This document shows positions 17,251 to 24,586 of a stretch of 57,304 nt of DNA, one piece after another (the first letter of the stretch is position 1; every line of letters begins with the position of its first letter). Location: assembly GCA_003576805.1 (NCBI GenBank), contig QEVM01000015.1, positions 1 through 57,304 of the forward strand, in the 5' to 3' direction. Below the pieces are notes generated by a model. The model was not told the DNA's origin. It did not search any database and saw only the letters and a program-made list of their open reading frames with translations. A program made the translations under genes and the position numbers. The DNA is from Pseudomonadota bacterium (GTDB taxonomy: Bacteria; Myxococcota_A; UBA9160; PR03).

Positions 17251-17541
17251 TTAGGCGAGGTCAGCCTCGGCGCGCGCTCGGTCTCGGAGCACCGGGAGCC
17301 TCTGCCCGCCACCTCGCAGCGTACGGTGATGTCGGGCCCGCGACAGCTGAGCGCCGGACGCTTCGAGGCGTTCGCGCGCCTCGCGGATCTGCCCTACGAG
17401 CCGGCGGTAGCGATCTTGCCAGAATGCCTTCTGCTCCTGCTCTTGCTGCATCTCGCTGCGCACTTCCTGTGCGGCGGCCATTCGCGATGAAGCGGGCCCA
17501 AGCAGGACGAAGAGCAGCATGAATGCAATCCATGCTCGCAT
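17251..17541 (-). CDS. Exported coiled-coil protein with premature stop
   Basis: A 96-residue product from the ATG at 17541 (GGGAGG five bases upstream). The signal peptide (WIAFMLLFVLLGPASS) is followed by a charged coiled coil: EMQQEQEQKAFWQDRYRRL, REARERLEASGAQLSRARHH, LRDRARAEADLA. It then meets TAA at 17251-17253. The codons after the TAA remain protein-like in the same frame: LSRAVEALPEEARQAGAPPG, then WLREVEED. This matches how such proteins end (an EARxAGxPPGWLRE-type tail). So the gene has lost about 30 residues to a nonsense change (GAA to TAA), and the frame runs on into the H/HC-family gene. Function unknown. It is the first gene of the run leading to the phosphorylase. Confidence 0.5.
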   Translation of the reverse strand: MRAWIAFMLLFVLLGPASSRMAAAQEVRSEMQQEQEQKAFWQDRYRRLVGQIREARERLEASGAQLSRARHHRTLRGGGQRLPVLRDRARAEADLA

Positions 17542-18101
17542 GATGCCTCCCGACACGCTTGCAGTAGATACGTCGAGGCCATTGCTCCCGTGACAATCAC
17601 CACTTGCCCGTGTGCGCCGTATTCAACGCGTGAAGGACATCGCCGGGAGGCCGGGCATGTCTTCGAGATCGGCGAGTGCCGGTCGGGATGCGTCGTGCAG
17701 CCGACAGGGCCGGTCGAGTCCTGACTGCGGGTAACTCGAGATGGGCACGTAATCTCTGATTGACCGCGGCGAGCGAAGTGTCGCTGCCATGTTGTTCACG
17801 AGCTCGCGGCGGATCGCTTCCGGTTTCGCTTCTGGAAGATGCTCATATGAATGAGGCGCCACCGCCCGGCGCGACGGTCGACCCAACGTGCACGAGCTTC
17901 CGCACCGGCCGCTCGTCCTGAAAAAAGTCCGAGACGATCTTCGTCCGCCGGTGATCCTGCGAAGAGCTGCTCGGAGCAGGTTGGTCGTGCAGGCCACCTT
18001 GCGATTCCATCAGGATGAATCGCTCCTCGACATGATTCACGGCATGAACGGACACCACGAGACGAGGTGACCCCGCTCCGCGCTCGCCCGCAGGCCACGC
18101 G
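17542..18101. other. Intergenic region with possible decayed coding pieces
   Basis: A 560-base stretch on the minus-strand side of the copper ATPase cluster. Two minus-strand pieces look somewhat protein-like in different frames: HRRTKIVSDFFQDERPVRKL near 17900 and SYEHLPEAKPEAIRRELVNN near 17830. They could be one gene broken by a frameshift. I cannot assign a family and do not call a gene. Confidence 0.3.
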
Positions 18102-18563
18102 TCAGCCCAAGCATCGCGCGCGCCGCGCCCACAGGAGGCCGAGGGGCGGAAGGACGAGCCACTGCAGGAGCGGCGACAAGCCGGTCCCGAAAGGAGGCAC
18201 GACCGGCATGGCATCGGAGTAGGCCCAGCTGCTTCGAACCTCGACGTTCAGCCACTCGCTGTAGCCGGTGTAGGTGAGGCCAAAAGTTACGGCGACCGCC
18301 ATCACCGGAACGAAACGAGCCGCGGGCCATGAGGGTGCTCCGATCAGAATCAGCGCGAGAATCAGGCACCCGATCGCGATCAGAAGGTCTCCACCCGTGC
18401 AGTGCGCCACGGCGAACGCAATCTCGCGAGGCTTTCCTTCGCTCCAGATCGTGTAGAGCGGGAGGTGGGAGGCCTCCCAGATGAGGTTCGCGATGGCGAT
18501 GAACATCGCGTAGCGACGCAACGCCGGGAGCCAGTCTCCGTCAGACGTGGGCGATGTATTCAC
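18102..18563 (-). CDS. Four-helix integral membrane protein of the copper cluster
   Basis: A 153-residue membrane protein with about four helices: YAMFIAIANLIWEASHLPLY, GGDLLIAIGCLILALILIGA, FVPVMAVAVTFGLTYTGYSE and SPLLQWLVLPPLGLLWARR. Possibly important residues are HLPLYTIW near 33, HCTGGD near 54 and SEWLN near 106, which look conserved in type (polar residues at membrane faces). I recognise the pattern from copper-resistance loci but know no tested function. It lies 74 bases downstream of the copper ATPase stop on the same strand, so it may be cotranscribed. Confidence 0.75.
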   Translation of the reverse strand: MNTSPTSDGDWLPALRRYAMFIAIANLIWEASHLPLYTIWSEGKPREIAFAVAHCTGGDLLIAIGCLILALILIGAPSWPAARFVPVMAVAVTFGLTYTGYSEWLNVEVRSSWAYSDAMPVVPPFGTGLSPLLQWLVLPPLGLLWARRARCLG

Positions 18564-18637
18564 GTGCGCGATGAGCTCCAGCTCGATGGCCGCTCAGAAT
18601 TCACAGTGGACACGATGCAGGCCGACCTAAATGGATG

Positions 18638-20713
18638 TCAGGCGGCGACTGGGTCCCGGTGAAGAGGTAGCCGGCGGAGGAGCTGCGCATTGGCGGCGAC
18701 GATGATCGTGGAAGCGCTCATCGCGACCGCGCCCACCGCCATCGGCAGGTCGATGCCCCACGGAGTCAGCACCCCGGCGGCGACCGGGATGGCGACGAGG
18801 TTGTAACCGGTCGCCCAAACCAGGTTCTGGATCATCTTCCTGTAGGTCGCACGCGATAGCTCGATCGCACCGACCACGTCTCGGGGATCGCTTCGGACGA
18901 GGACGATCCCGGCCGATTCGACGGCGACGTCGGTGCCCGCGCCGATCGCGATCCCGACATCGGCCTGTGCGAGCGCGGGCGCGTCGTTGACTCCATCGCC
19001 CACCATGGCAACCCGCCGGCCTCCGGCCTGGAACTTTGCGACCGCCGCGACTTTGTCGGCGGGGAGCACCTGCGCCGCGATCTCGTCGATCCCGAGGCGG
19101 CGGCCGACCGAGTCCGCGACGGCCTGGGCGTCACCGGTGATCATGGCGACGCGTATTCCGAGCCGATGAAGCGCCTGGACCGCCTCCCAGGATTCGGGTC
19201 GGATCTCGTCCTCGGCGGCGACCGCTCCGGCGACCTTGCCATCGACGATGACGTGAAGGACGGTTCGACCTTCGCGGTACCACGCTTCCGCAAACGGCAT
19301 CGCTGCGAGCGCGAGATCCGCGAGCAGACGCGGTCCGCCGACCGCGACCGCTCGCCCGTCGATGACGGCGCGTGCGCCGCGGCCCGGCAGTGCCTCGAAT
19401 CGGGTGGCGGTCGGCACGTGCACTCCGCGACGTCGCGCGCCCTCCACGATCGCTTGCGCGAGCGGGTGTTCGGAGTCCCCCTCCACCGCGGCCGCGAGCC
19501 CCAGGACGAATGAGGCATCGCCGAACGCGGCCGCTGTATCGACCAGGACCGGCTGGCCGACGGTGAGCGTTCCGGTCTTGTCAAAGATCACGATGTCGAG
19601 GCTGCGGGCGCGCTCCAACGCGAGGCGATCCTTGACGAGCAGGCCGTTCCTGGCACCGAGAGAGGTACTGATGGCGATCACGAGCGGGATGGCGAGTCCG
19701 AGCGCGTGGGGGCACGCGATGACCAGCACCGTCGCCGTGCGGACGAGCGCGCGTTCGGGATCACCGAGCAGCCACCATGCAAGGAGCGTGAGCGATCCCG
19801 CGACGAGAGCGACATAGAACAGGATCGCCGCTGCCCGATCTGCCAGCGCCTGCGCCCGCGAGCCCGAGGCCTCTGCGGCCTCCACGAGCCGCATGATGCC
19901 GGACAAGGCGGTCTGGTCGCCGACGGCCGTCACCCGCACGCGGAGCGAGCCGCCTGCAGCGACGGTGCCGGCCACGAGGCGATCCCCCGTCTCCTTCGCG
20001 ACGGGTCGCGACTCACCGGTGATCATGGACTCATCGACGTCTGCGGCGCCGTCGACGACCTTGCCGTCCGCTGGAACGCGCGATCCGGGACGGACCAGGA
20101 CCACGTCACCGAGCGCAAGCGCCGAGAGCGGGACGATTTCGGTCCCCGTTGGCATGACTCGCTCCGCCGTGTCGGGCAGCAGCTCCGCGAGCGCAGCGAG
20201 CGCTCCGCGCGCCTGCGCGATCGAGCGCATTTCGAGCCAGTGCCCGAGCAGCATGATCGCAATCAGGCTCGACAGCTCCCACCAAATCTCCACCTGGAAC
20301 AGGCCCAGTGTGCCTGCCCAGCTCGTCACGAAGGCGACGACGATCGCCAGCGAGATCAACGTCATCATCCCGGGCTGCCGGTCGGCGAGCTCCCGGCGTC
20401 CACCTCGAATGAAGACGAGCCCGCCGTAGAAGAACACGACGCTGCCGAGAATCGCGGGTAGATACCGGGATCCAGGGAAGCCCGGAGTCCGGTACCCGAG
20501 CCACATCTGGACGTCGTGGCTCAGCAGGACGACCGGGATCGTCAGGAGCAGCGTCAGCCAGAACTTGTCGCGGAACATCGCGACCGAATGGCCCGCATGG
20601 CGGTCGTGACCGGCATACCCGGCGCGGTCGTGTCCTTCGTGTCCCCGGATCGCCGCGTCAGCCGCCTGATTGGCGTGGCTCCTATCCTCGCGCCCGTGGC
20701 CGTGGTATTCCAT
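18638..20713 (-). CDS. copB: CopB-type copper-translocating P1B-ATPase
   Basis: A 691-residue P-type ATPase exporting copper from the cytoplasm. A His-rich N-terminus replaces CXXC metal domains (MEYHGHG, HEGHDRAGYAGHDRHAGH). Eight helices are expected. Motifs in order: MITGES near 229 (actuator), ACPHALGL near 333 (membrane metal site, CPH type), FDKTGTLT near 378 (phosphorylated Asp), SEHPLAQA in the nucleotide domain, and MVGDGVNDAPAL near 573. The CPH motif and His-rich N-terminus define the P1B-3 (CopB) group, reported for Cu(II) or Cu(I)/Ag(I). The ATG at 20711-20713 was preferred because the longer frame upstream adds no protein-like sequence. It is the only clearly intact copper ATPase in the window. 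The symbol is shared with the outer-membrane CopB at 29979-30728, which is unrelated. Confidence 0.92.
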   Translation of the reverse strand: MEYHGHGREDRSHANQAADAAIRGHEGHDRAGYAGHDRHAGHSVAMFRDKFWLTLLLTIPVVLLSHDVQMWLGYRTPGFPGSRYLPAILGSVVFFYGGLVFIRGGRRELADRQPGMMTLISLAIVVAFVTSWAGTLGLFQVEIWWELSSLIAIMLLGHWLEMRSIAQARGALAALAELLPDTAERVMPTGTEIVPLSALALGDVVLVRPGSRVPADGKVVDGAADVDESMITGESRPVAKETGDRLVAGTVAAGGSLRVRVTAVGDQTALSGIMRLVEAAEASGSRAQALADRAAAILFYVALVAGSLTLLAWWLLGDPERALVRTATVLVIACPHALGLAIPLVIAISTSLGARNGLLVKDRLALERARSLDIVIFDKTGTLTVGQPVLVDTAAAFGDASFVLGLAAAVEGDSEHPLAQAIVEGARRRGVHVPTATRFEALPGRGARAVIDGRAVAVGGPRLLADLALAAMPFAEAWYREGRTVLHVIVDGKVAGAVAAEDEIRPESWEAVQALHRLGIRVAMITGDAQAVADSVGRRLGIDEIAAQVLPADKVAAVAKFQAGGRRVAMVGDGVNDAPALAQADVGIAIGAGTDVAVESAGIVLVRSDPRDVVGAIELSRATYRKMIQNLVWATGYNLVAIPVAAGVLTPWGIDLPMAVGAVAMSASTIIVAANAQLLRRLPLHRDPVAA

Positions 20714-21022
20714 CAATGTCTCCGTGCGACGGATCCGGCAGGACTGCCGCTGCGTAACGACCGTTTCACAGCTCCGGGATGCCCTGTCGGCGCTGGCAAC
20801 ACGACAGAGTACGTGCAGCGCGAAGGAGGCGGTTGCCGGAGGGTTCGCTTGCCGCTCTGCGGTCCAGTGCCCGCGATTCGCCCCAGCGAATGCGCATACT
20901 TCCCGGCGGCCTGTGGTCATCTTCCGCCAAGCGAACGCGCTTATGCACCCGACCTTGGCAAGTCCGACGTGGACGGGCAGGGCCGGAGCAAGATCGAGAG
21001 ATCGGTCGTCGCACGCCTCGCG
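20714..21022. other. Intergenic region, no gene recognised
   Basis: A 309-base gap between two minus-strand genes. It probably holds the promoter of the ATPase gene. No coding frame or strong hairpin was recognised. Confidence 0.35.
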
Positions 21023-21631
21023 TCAGCCGACGCCCCGTACGGCCTCGCCAGCTTTCACGATGTCGAGGTAGACGTTCTCCTCGCGTACCACGCGGAAGCC
21101 GGCTCGCGCCACGTTTCCGAACGTGTCTCGATTTAGATCGGGGCCCAGCCGGCGACTGAGCGGCGTGAGCAGGTCCTGCATCATTGCGATCGGTCCCACC
21201 CGGCTGCGCACGTGCTCGAAGAGGAGAAGCCGTCCGTCGGGCTTGAGCACGCGGTGGAGCTCACGCAGGCCCACGACGGGATCCGGAACGGAGCAGAACG
21301 TGCAGACCGTGGCGATGCTGTCGAAAGTCGCGTCCCGAAACGCCAGGCGCCGAGCGTCCATCTGAACCAGCATCACGCGCCCGGGGTAATGGGCGGCCGG
21401 TTCGCGTGCGCGTTCGAGCATTGCTCGGCTGATGTCGAGGGCGTGGATGGTGAGGCCTGGAGGGCAGTGAGCGAGGTCGTGCCCCGTCCCCACGGCCAGC
21501 ATCAAGCAGCGGCCGTGCATGGTCTCGAAGAGCTGCTGCTTGGCCCGTCCGTAGCGGCGCTCGTCCGCGCGCGTGACGAAATCGTAGGTACGCGCCGCGC
21601 GGTCCCATTTGCGGCGCGCTGCGTCGATCAT
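21023..21631 (-). CDS. Class I SAM-dependent methyltransferase (UbiE-like)
   Basis: A 202-residue methyltransferase. The SAM-binding motif I reads MLAVGTGHDLAHCPPG (about residues 45-60). It is followed by HALDISRAMLERARE (acidic ribose-binding residue) and FDSIATVCTFCSVPDPVVGL; the post-motif is LKPDGRLLLFEHVRS. The UbiE/menaquinone-type fold is clear but the substrate is not. The ATG at 21631 overlaps the stop of the upstream membrane-protein gene (ATGA), so the two are coupled. A membrane partner plus a UbiE-like enzyme in a metal island could act on a quinone, lipid or metalloid; none of these can be chosen from sequence. Confidence 0.85.
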   Translation of the reverse strand: MIDAARRKWDRAARTYDFVTRADERRYGRAKQQLFETMHGRCLMLAVGTGHDLAHCPPGLTIHALDISRAMLERAREPAAHYPGRVMLVQMDARRLAFRDATFDSIATVCTFCSVPDPVVGLRELHRVLKPDGRLLLFEHVRSRVGPIAMMQDLLTPLSRRLGPDLNRDTFGNVARAGFRVVREENVYLDIVKAGEAVRGVG

Positions 21632-22053
21632 TCGGCGCCCGCGCGCGGGCCGCGCAGCACCCCGTCGTAAATCTGCACCGCGGCCACGGCGCAGATTCCG
21701 AGGAGCGCGCCGACGATCAGCACCTCCGCCCAGCCGGCAGCTTGCATGGAGTTGCGCATCCCGAAGAGCATGCCTCCATACATGCCGATGATCGACCCCG
21801 GCACCATGACCTGCCACATGCCCAAGAAGGGTCCGCAGAGAGCCATTGCGGCGAGGTGGACCGTGGTGCCGATCGCTGCTCCGACCAGCATCGCGACCAC
21901 CATGTCCCAGCCCGGCGCAATGACGGCATGGATGGCCGCGGCAGTCGCCATTGCCGTCAGGGCTCCTGCTGCGTAGTCGCCCGAGAGGTACAGCCATTCG
22001 ATCGGGCGAGCGAGGTGGCTTCGCTTCGATGTGCTTTCACGATCCACTCCCAT
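21628..22053 (-). CDS. Small integral membrane protein coupled to the methyltransferase
   Basis: A 141-residue protein with about four Gly/Ala/Met-rich helices: YAAGALTAMATAAAIHAVIA, MVVAMLVGAAIGTTVHLAAM, VMVPGSIIGMYGGMLFGMRN and VLIVGALLGICAVAAVQIYD. The N-terminus is short and basic (DRESTSKRSHLARPIEWLYL). The ATG at 22051-22053 is the first codon that leads directly into it. I know no named family. The Met and His residues inside helices are consistent with metal handling but prove nothing. Its stop overlaps the start of the methyltransferase gene. Confidence 0.65.
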   Translation of the reverse strand: MGVDRESTSKRSHLARPIEWLYLSGDYAAGALTAMATAAAIHAVIAPGWDMVVAMLVGAAIGTTVHLAAMALCGPFLGMWQVMVPGSIIGMYGGMLFGMRNSMQAAGWAEVLIVGALLGICAVAAVQIYDGVLRGPRAGAE

Positions 22054-22576
22054 GACTACGCGGCGAGTACGGTTGGAGTGACTTGCTTCGACTGCCTGGT
22101 CGACACGACGTGCCGGGCTGCCCCTCCGCGCGAGCAGGTGCGGCGGAAACCCGACGCCTGGTAGCTGGGGTCCGGCGGTGCGCTCGACGACTGACGTTCC
22201 GAGCGGCGTGAGCTCGTTCGAATCGCGAATGAAGCGGATCCTCCTGCTCGCTACACGCAACCCGGCACGCGCGCGAAGACGCGCCGCTGCGGATGATGTC
22301 GAGCAGCTTACCATCCGTCAGCTCCCGCGTTGGGTGTTCGCAGATCGGGTGCGGGCGGGTACAGGCCCTCGCTGATGGGCGTGTCGCCGCCTTCGCGAGC
22401 ACTGAGCCCGTGGCGGAAGGCCTCGCGACGTAGCGACCCCGAACCCGAGGATGCTGCCGGGAGGCATGAGGACGGGCACTCCCGAAGACGCATCGAGACA
22501 GCTCTTCGACTTCGTACGCGCCGCTCTCGCGGGCATGCGCCCGGGCAACGCGCTCGCCGGGTGCAGAGTCCCCGGT
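22054..22576. other. Intergenic region, no gene recognised
   Basis: A 523-base gap upstream of the membrane protein-methyltransferase pair and downstream of a decayed H/HC-family gene. Open frames are present on both strands but none is protein-like. Confidence 0.35.
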
Positions 22577-22928
22577 TAGTTCTACTTCGGCGGCGTGCGC
22601 CTAAGTCAGCGCATCGTAGTCGTCGCATTTCTTCGTATCGCTTCGCGATGCTGCTGCAGTGCGTCGCGTGGTTCGGAACGCTCTGGCGTCGTGCGTAGGG
22701 TTCGGCCATGCGGCGGTGCATGTTCGCCTTCTCGCGAGCATCGGGCGCCATACCGCGGTACGCGTCAGCGAGCGCTCAATGTTTCTGCGGTGACGTTGCG
22801 GACTGGATCTGGACCTCCATACCCGTGTCGGCAGTGTTCACGATGCCAGCGCCTGCGCCGAACAGCAGAACCAAGAGCAAGCCGACGAAGACGAATCCCA
22901 CGAGAATTGCTCCGCGATTCGGTGCCAC
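22577..22928 (-). pseudogene. Decayed H/HC-family exported helical protein, copy
   Basis: The minus strand from about 22928 encodes a hydrophobic export segment (ILVGFVFVGLLLVLLFGAGA). It continues IQSATSPQKH, then a TGA stop (22776), then in the same frame ALADAYRGMAPDAREKANMH, RRMAEPYARRQSVP and HCSSIAKRYEEM. A frameshift follows, and the other frame gives DDYDALT, a TAG, and AHAAEVE. This aligns over its whole length with the intact proteins at 32002-32331 and 33464-33793 (STPEQHQ, HRRMAERY, HCNSIADRYD, AMAEAHAAQ). So it is a full former copy with two stops and one frameshift. A GTG at 22926-22928 is the likely old start. Confidence 0.7.
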
Positions 22929-23014
22929 TTCGGCCGAGTACCGGCCGCCGGTCACGAACGTCCTAGCCTCGTTTACGTGGCGTGGGCGGACAGGGTGAGA
23001 TGCCGCCGGGGGCA

Positions 23015-23794
23015 TCAATGATGCTTGTACCACCCGGCGCGGCGGATGTCGTTCCATGACGTCGTCTGATGACATTCGAAGCACTGGTCGACCCGCGCGT
23101 CGTGCTCGCCCGCGACTCGTTTCGACACCATCTCGAAGTGCATCATGAAGTGGCTCGGCGGTGCTTGATGGCACTGGACGCATTCGACGGAGCTCGGCGA
23201 AGGATGCCGAAACTCCTCGATCGTCCACGAGGAGGTGCCGTGACAGGCAGCGCAGTCGCCGCCGAAGTAGCCCTGATGCCGATCTTTCGTGCTGTGACAC
23301 GCGGCGCAATCCAGAGCAGCCTCCTCGGATGTCACTTTCGGGTGGGTGGGCGCGATCTCCGCGGCGACATCGTGCTGGTCGATCCATGCGAGGAGCCGCC
23401 GATTCGAAGGGTCGTCGCGATCCTCGCGAACTGCCTCGAGCCTGATGTCGGCCAACGTCGCGTGGTCCATCGCGACGGGACGCGGGCTGGAACCCTGGTG
23501 TTCCACGTGGCAGCGGCTGCACGCGCCGATCGCAGCGTGGAACGCGGTCGGCTGCCGCTGCAGCAGATTAATGTCGGTCGCATGGCAGCCGATGCACTTC
23601 GCGGCCTCCGCGCTCTGGAGAGCTGTATGGCATGCGGCGCAATTCCCCTCCAGCCAGGCATGCGACACCGACAGCGGACCCGGGCTGACTTGTCGCTGAA
23701 ACAGCGGCGCGTCGATCGCGATGGGCTTCCTTTCCAAGAGAAAGCCGAGACCCAGCCCCGCACTCACGACGAGCACGACAGTCCACCGTCTCAT
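23015..23794 (-). CDS. Seven-heme periplasmic cytochrome c
   Basis: A 259-residue protein with an N-terminal signal/anchor (TVVLVVSAGLGLGFLLE) and seven CxxCH heme-attachment motifs: CAACH, CIGCH, CSRCH, CAACH, CAACH, CVQCH and CFECH. Extra His residues (HAWLEGN, FHAAIGA, DHATLADI, HFMMHFEM, WYKHH) can serve as sixth ligands. Multiheme proteins of this size act as periplasmic electron relays. It begins 1 base after the stop of the cytochrome b-like membrane gene, as the last gene of a four-gene run with the flavoprotein and the copper-storage protein. I infer that electrons pass from NAD(P)H through these membrane proteins to this cytochrome, or the reverse. The partner substrate is unknown; a copper or oxyanion couple is possible. 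Confidence 0.9.
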   Translation of the reverse strand: MRRWTVVLVVSAGLGLGFLLERKPIAIDAPLFQRQVSPGPLSVSHAWLEGNCAACHTALQSAEAAKCIGCHATDINLLQRQPTAFHAAIGACSRCHVEHQGSSPRPVAMDHATLADIRLEAVREDRDDPSNRRLLAWIDQHDVAAEIAPTHPKVTSEEAALDCAACHSTKDRHQGYFGGDCAACHGTSSWTIEEFRHPSPSSVECVQCHQAPPSHFMMHFEMVSKRVAGEHDARVDQCFECHQTTSWNDIRRAGWYKHH

Positions 23795-23795
23795 C

Positions 23796-24581
23796 TCATA
23801 CCAGCCAGCGCAGACCGAAGTAGACGGACGCCCAGATGTGCAGTGCGAGGAGTCCGTAGAACACGACCGACGCGAGGACGTGCACGAGGAGCCAGATCCT
23901 GAACCGGCGTCTCAGGAGTTCGTCCGTGCCGATTCCGTACTCGAGGTCCGCGATCGAACCGGCGAGCTCCGTGGCGCCCTTCGCCAGGGCGTACGCTTCG
24001 GGATCGGGAACGCTTCGGGACCAGGCGAGCAGACGGCTCTGCAGCGGCGATCGCGCTCGCGATTCGCGCAGGGTCCCGAGCAGCCCCGGCTGCGCAGCGA
24101 GCCGACCCGCCATTTCGTTGTAGGCAGTCGTCAATCGTTCCAGCAGGCCCTGCTTCTCTCGCAGGTCCAGAGAGACCCGGGCCAGGAAGTGCCTGCCGAC
24201 ATAGCCGCTGAAGATCACGAACAGCATTGCGCCCGTGAGGACGAGCCCGAGCGTGCTCTCGAAACGATGACCCGTGTGGAGGATCGCGAGCAACGAACCC
24301 AGGATGCCGCCCCAGATATGCCAGGCGAGCAGGCGCCGCAGAGGCAACCGAGCGCCGAGACGTCGCCGGAGTGCGGGACTTCGCTTTGCCGCGACGTAGG
24401 CGAAGGAAGGAACCACCATGAGAATGGCTCCCGAGATGCCGAGCAGAGTCCCCGGAAGACTCCCCGGAAATCGGGGCGAGCGGTGGACGGCGAACCCCAG
24501 CCAAAGGATCAACTGCAGGAGCAGAAGCCCGGTCACCACCGCGCGCTCGCGTTCCATAGACGAGTTCGTCGGAGGGATCAT
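23796..24581 (-). CDS. Cytochrome b561/ferric reductase-like membrane protein
   Basis: A 261-residue protein with five predicted helices: AVVTGLLLLQLILWLGFAV, LGISGAILMVVPSFAYVAA, LLAWHIWGGILGSLLAILHT, LGLVLTGAMLFVIFSGYVGR and IWLLVHVLASVVFYGLLALH. Several His residues (AWHIW, LHTGHRF, LVHVLAS, LALHIWAS) sit at matching depths and can hold two b hemes. A long soluble loop of about 75 residues lies between helices 4 and 5. The ATG at 24579-24581 is five bases after the flavoprotein stop. It fits the middle of an electron chain: reduced flavin/2Fe-2S on the cytoplasmic side, multiheme c outside. Heme binding is inferred from His placement. Confidence 0.75.
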   Translation of the reverse strand: MIPPTNSSMERERAVVTGLLLLQLILWLGFAVHRSPRFPGSLPGTLLGISGAILMVVPSFAYVAAKRSPALRRRLGARLPLRRLLAWHIWGGILGSLLAILHTGHRFESTLGLVLTGAMLFVIFSGYVGRHFLARVSLDLREKQGLLERLTTAYNEMAGRLAAQPGLLGTLRESRARSPLQSRLLAWSRSVPDPEAYALAKGATELAGSIADLEYGIGTDELLRRRFRIWLLVHVLASVVFYGLLALHIWASVYFGLRWLV

Positions 24582-24586
24582 GGAGA

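Noticed and set aside
13797..17541. Stop-codon recoding (readthrough) system
   Set aside because: The in-frame stops are TAG, TAG and TAA, nearby genes also have deletions and frameshifts, and no recoding signal or special tRNA is seen; decay is simpler.
17623..17997. 124-codon minus-strand frame downstream of the copper membrane protein
   Set aside because: Only its second half looks coding and its likely first half is in another frame; a decayed gene is possible but cannot be shown.
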